Positions 14,082 through 14,889 of a DNA stretch of 14,889 bases are shown here, piece by piece. The translations under genes were made by a program, and so were the position numbers. The stretch covers positions 1-14,889 of the forward strand of contig WQYS01000019.1 of the NCBI GenBank assembly GCA_009781125.1, in the 5' to 3' direction. Source of the stretch: Acidobacteriaceae bacterium (lineage in GTDB: Bacteria > Acidobacteriota > Terriglobia > Terriglobales > Acidobacteriaceae). How positions within the stretch are numbered: position 1 is the stretch's first letter; each line of letters starts with the position of its first letter. Below the pieces are notes generated by a model that did no database searches, was not told where the DNA came from, and saw only the letters and a list, made by a program, of their open reading frames with translations.

Positions 14082-14889
14082 TTAGGCCTCCTCGGTTTCA
14101 TTTTCAGGACCTGGAAGTGCCAATAAGTTCAATCCTTCAATTTCTTGGATTGACTTTCCGGCAATACCCTGCAAGTCGCCATACATTCCAACCGTTGCGT
14201 TCATAACACGTTCGATCTGCCCGGAACGTTTTACCCACTGTTTCATGATGGCTTTGCGCTCTTTGTCAAGATCCTCCTGCATGGATGAGAACGCCTCAAC
14301 AATGGCTTCGACCCGCTGGCGGAAGCGTGGCCCGGTGAGATACTGGTAGACCATCTCAGCTTTTGTCTGCTGGCCTTCATTGATAAGCCGAGCGTTATTT
14401 ATCTCGATCAGGGTGTTGTGCAGCATCATTGCGATGGGAGCAATAACACGCGGATGAGTTACCCAGACTCCGTCGATGAACTCAAACGTTTCCACACCTT
14501 CAGGAAGTGCCTGAGTAACGAGAACAGAAATTTCAGCATGGGCCGCCCTCTGGTCGTCGCGCAGCTTGGACAGCCATCCATTGCTCCAATTTTTTGTGCG
14601 TTTTGATTCCCAAAGAATCGTTCCGGCCATCACACCGCCGGGGCTGACTACCCGTTGAATGGTATCGCCGCCAAACTCTCCTTTGGGAACAGGTTCAATG
14701 GTGTCATAGGGAAATTTCGACCGGAGCAAACTCTCCAGAGCAAGTTCCTGAACCTCGCCCTGGGTTTGCTGGGAACCCTGCTCGGCCTTTCTTTGTAACT
14801 CTTCAATCGTGCGCTGCATGGAGGCGATCTTCTGATCTTTTTCAGCAGCCCTGAGTCGTTCTTCATCAACTTTGTGCTGCGCCGCTTCA
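14082..14889 (-). CDS. DUF2130-family protein with nuclease-like signature, partial at right edge
   Basis: The frame is open to base 14888, so the N-terminus lies outside the window; 268 residues are visible. The visible start is a charged, helical coiled-coil (EERLRAAEKDQKIAS onward to about residue 43). Then comes the DUF2130 core: GEVQELALE (44-52), GEFGGD (70-75), TILWESKRTKNW (90-101) and a KLRDDQRAAHAEISVLVT stretch. Glu (45-52), Asp75 and Glu94-x-Lys96 are arranged like a PD-(D/E)XK nuclease active site, so DNA cleavage is plausible but unproven. A helical C-terminal half follows. Its stop TAA (14082-14084) is 4 bases before the sir2 GTG, and the sir2 Shine-Dalgarno lies inside it, so it is co-translated with sir2 and herA. 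A sample line (14281-14340) is GC-rich (about 62%), unlike sir2. Confidence 0.85.
   Translation of the reverse strand, partial: EAAQHKVDEERLRAAEKDQKIASMQRTIEELQRKAEQGSQQTQGEVQELALESLLRSKFPYDTIEPVPKGEFGGDTIQRVVSPGGVMAGTILWESKRTKNWSNGWLSKLRDDQRAAHAEISVLVTQALPEGVETFEFIDGVWVTHPRVIAPIAMMLHNTLIEINNARLINEGQQTKAEMVYQYLTGPRFRQRVEAIVEAFSSMQEDLDKERKAIMKQWVKRSGQIERVMNATVGMYGDLQGIAGKSIQEIEGLNLLALPGPENETEEA

Overview
The window joins a housekeeping block (1-4736) to a defence island (5064-14889). The host is probably a moderately GC-rich Gram-negative soil-type bacterium. A member of the Acidobacteriota (Terriglobia: Terriglobus, Granulicella or Edaphobacter relatives) is my best guess from the gene mix and the hairpin style, but nothing in the sequence proves it. 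Sample 60-base lines counted by hand give about 55-62% GC in the housekeeping genes and as low as 37-47% in parts of the island.

Housekeeping block. The plus strand carries the C-terminal part of a CNT-type nucleoside transporter (1-1001), a small lipoprotein (1096-1419) and a class I purine nucleoside phosphorylase (1447-2289), which reads as nucleoside uptake plus salvage. A long perfect hairpin (2297-2348) separates the phosphorylase from a convergent PlsC-like acyltransferase (2364-3155, minus). A DUF2062 membrane protein (3261-3785, plus) is divergent from the acyltransferase. A secreted S1/P1-type zinc nuclease follows (3792-4736, minus); its products could feed the nucleoside genes. 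A gene-free stretch (4737-5063) with an imperfect 22-bp hairpin marks the edge of the island.

Defence island. All seven genes are on the minus strand. In transcription order (right to left) they are: a DUF2130 protein with a PD-(D/E)XK-like signature, cut by the window edge; a SIR2-domain protein; a HerA-type ATPase; a KTSC-domain small protein; a type III modification methyltransferase (mod); a type III restriction helicase-nuclease (res); and RhuM. The first three are tightly coupled by Shine-Dalgarno sequences embedded in the preceding gene and by a gene overlap. SIR2 plus HerA is a known anti-phage pair in which SIR2 depletes NAD and HerA is the DNA-translocase-like partner. mod and res share an ATGA stop/start overlap, and rhuM follows 15 bases later.

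The most notable points are the upstream DUF2130 gene coupled to SIR2-HerA, the KTSC gene lying between two defence modules, and an AT-rich patch confined to the central target-recognition part of mod, which suggests exchange of specificity. No tRNA, rRNA, CRISPR array, transposase or integrase was recognised.
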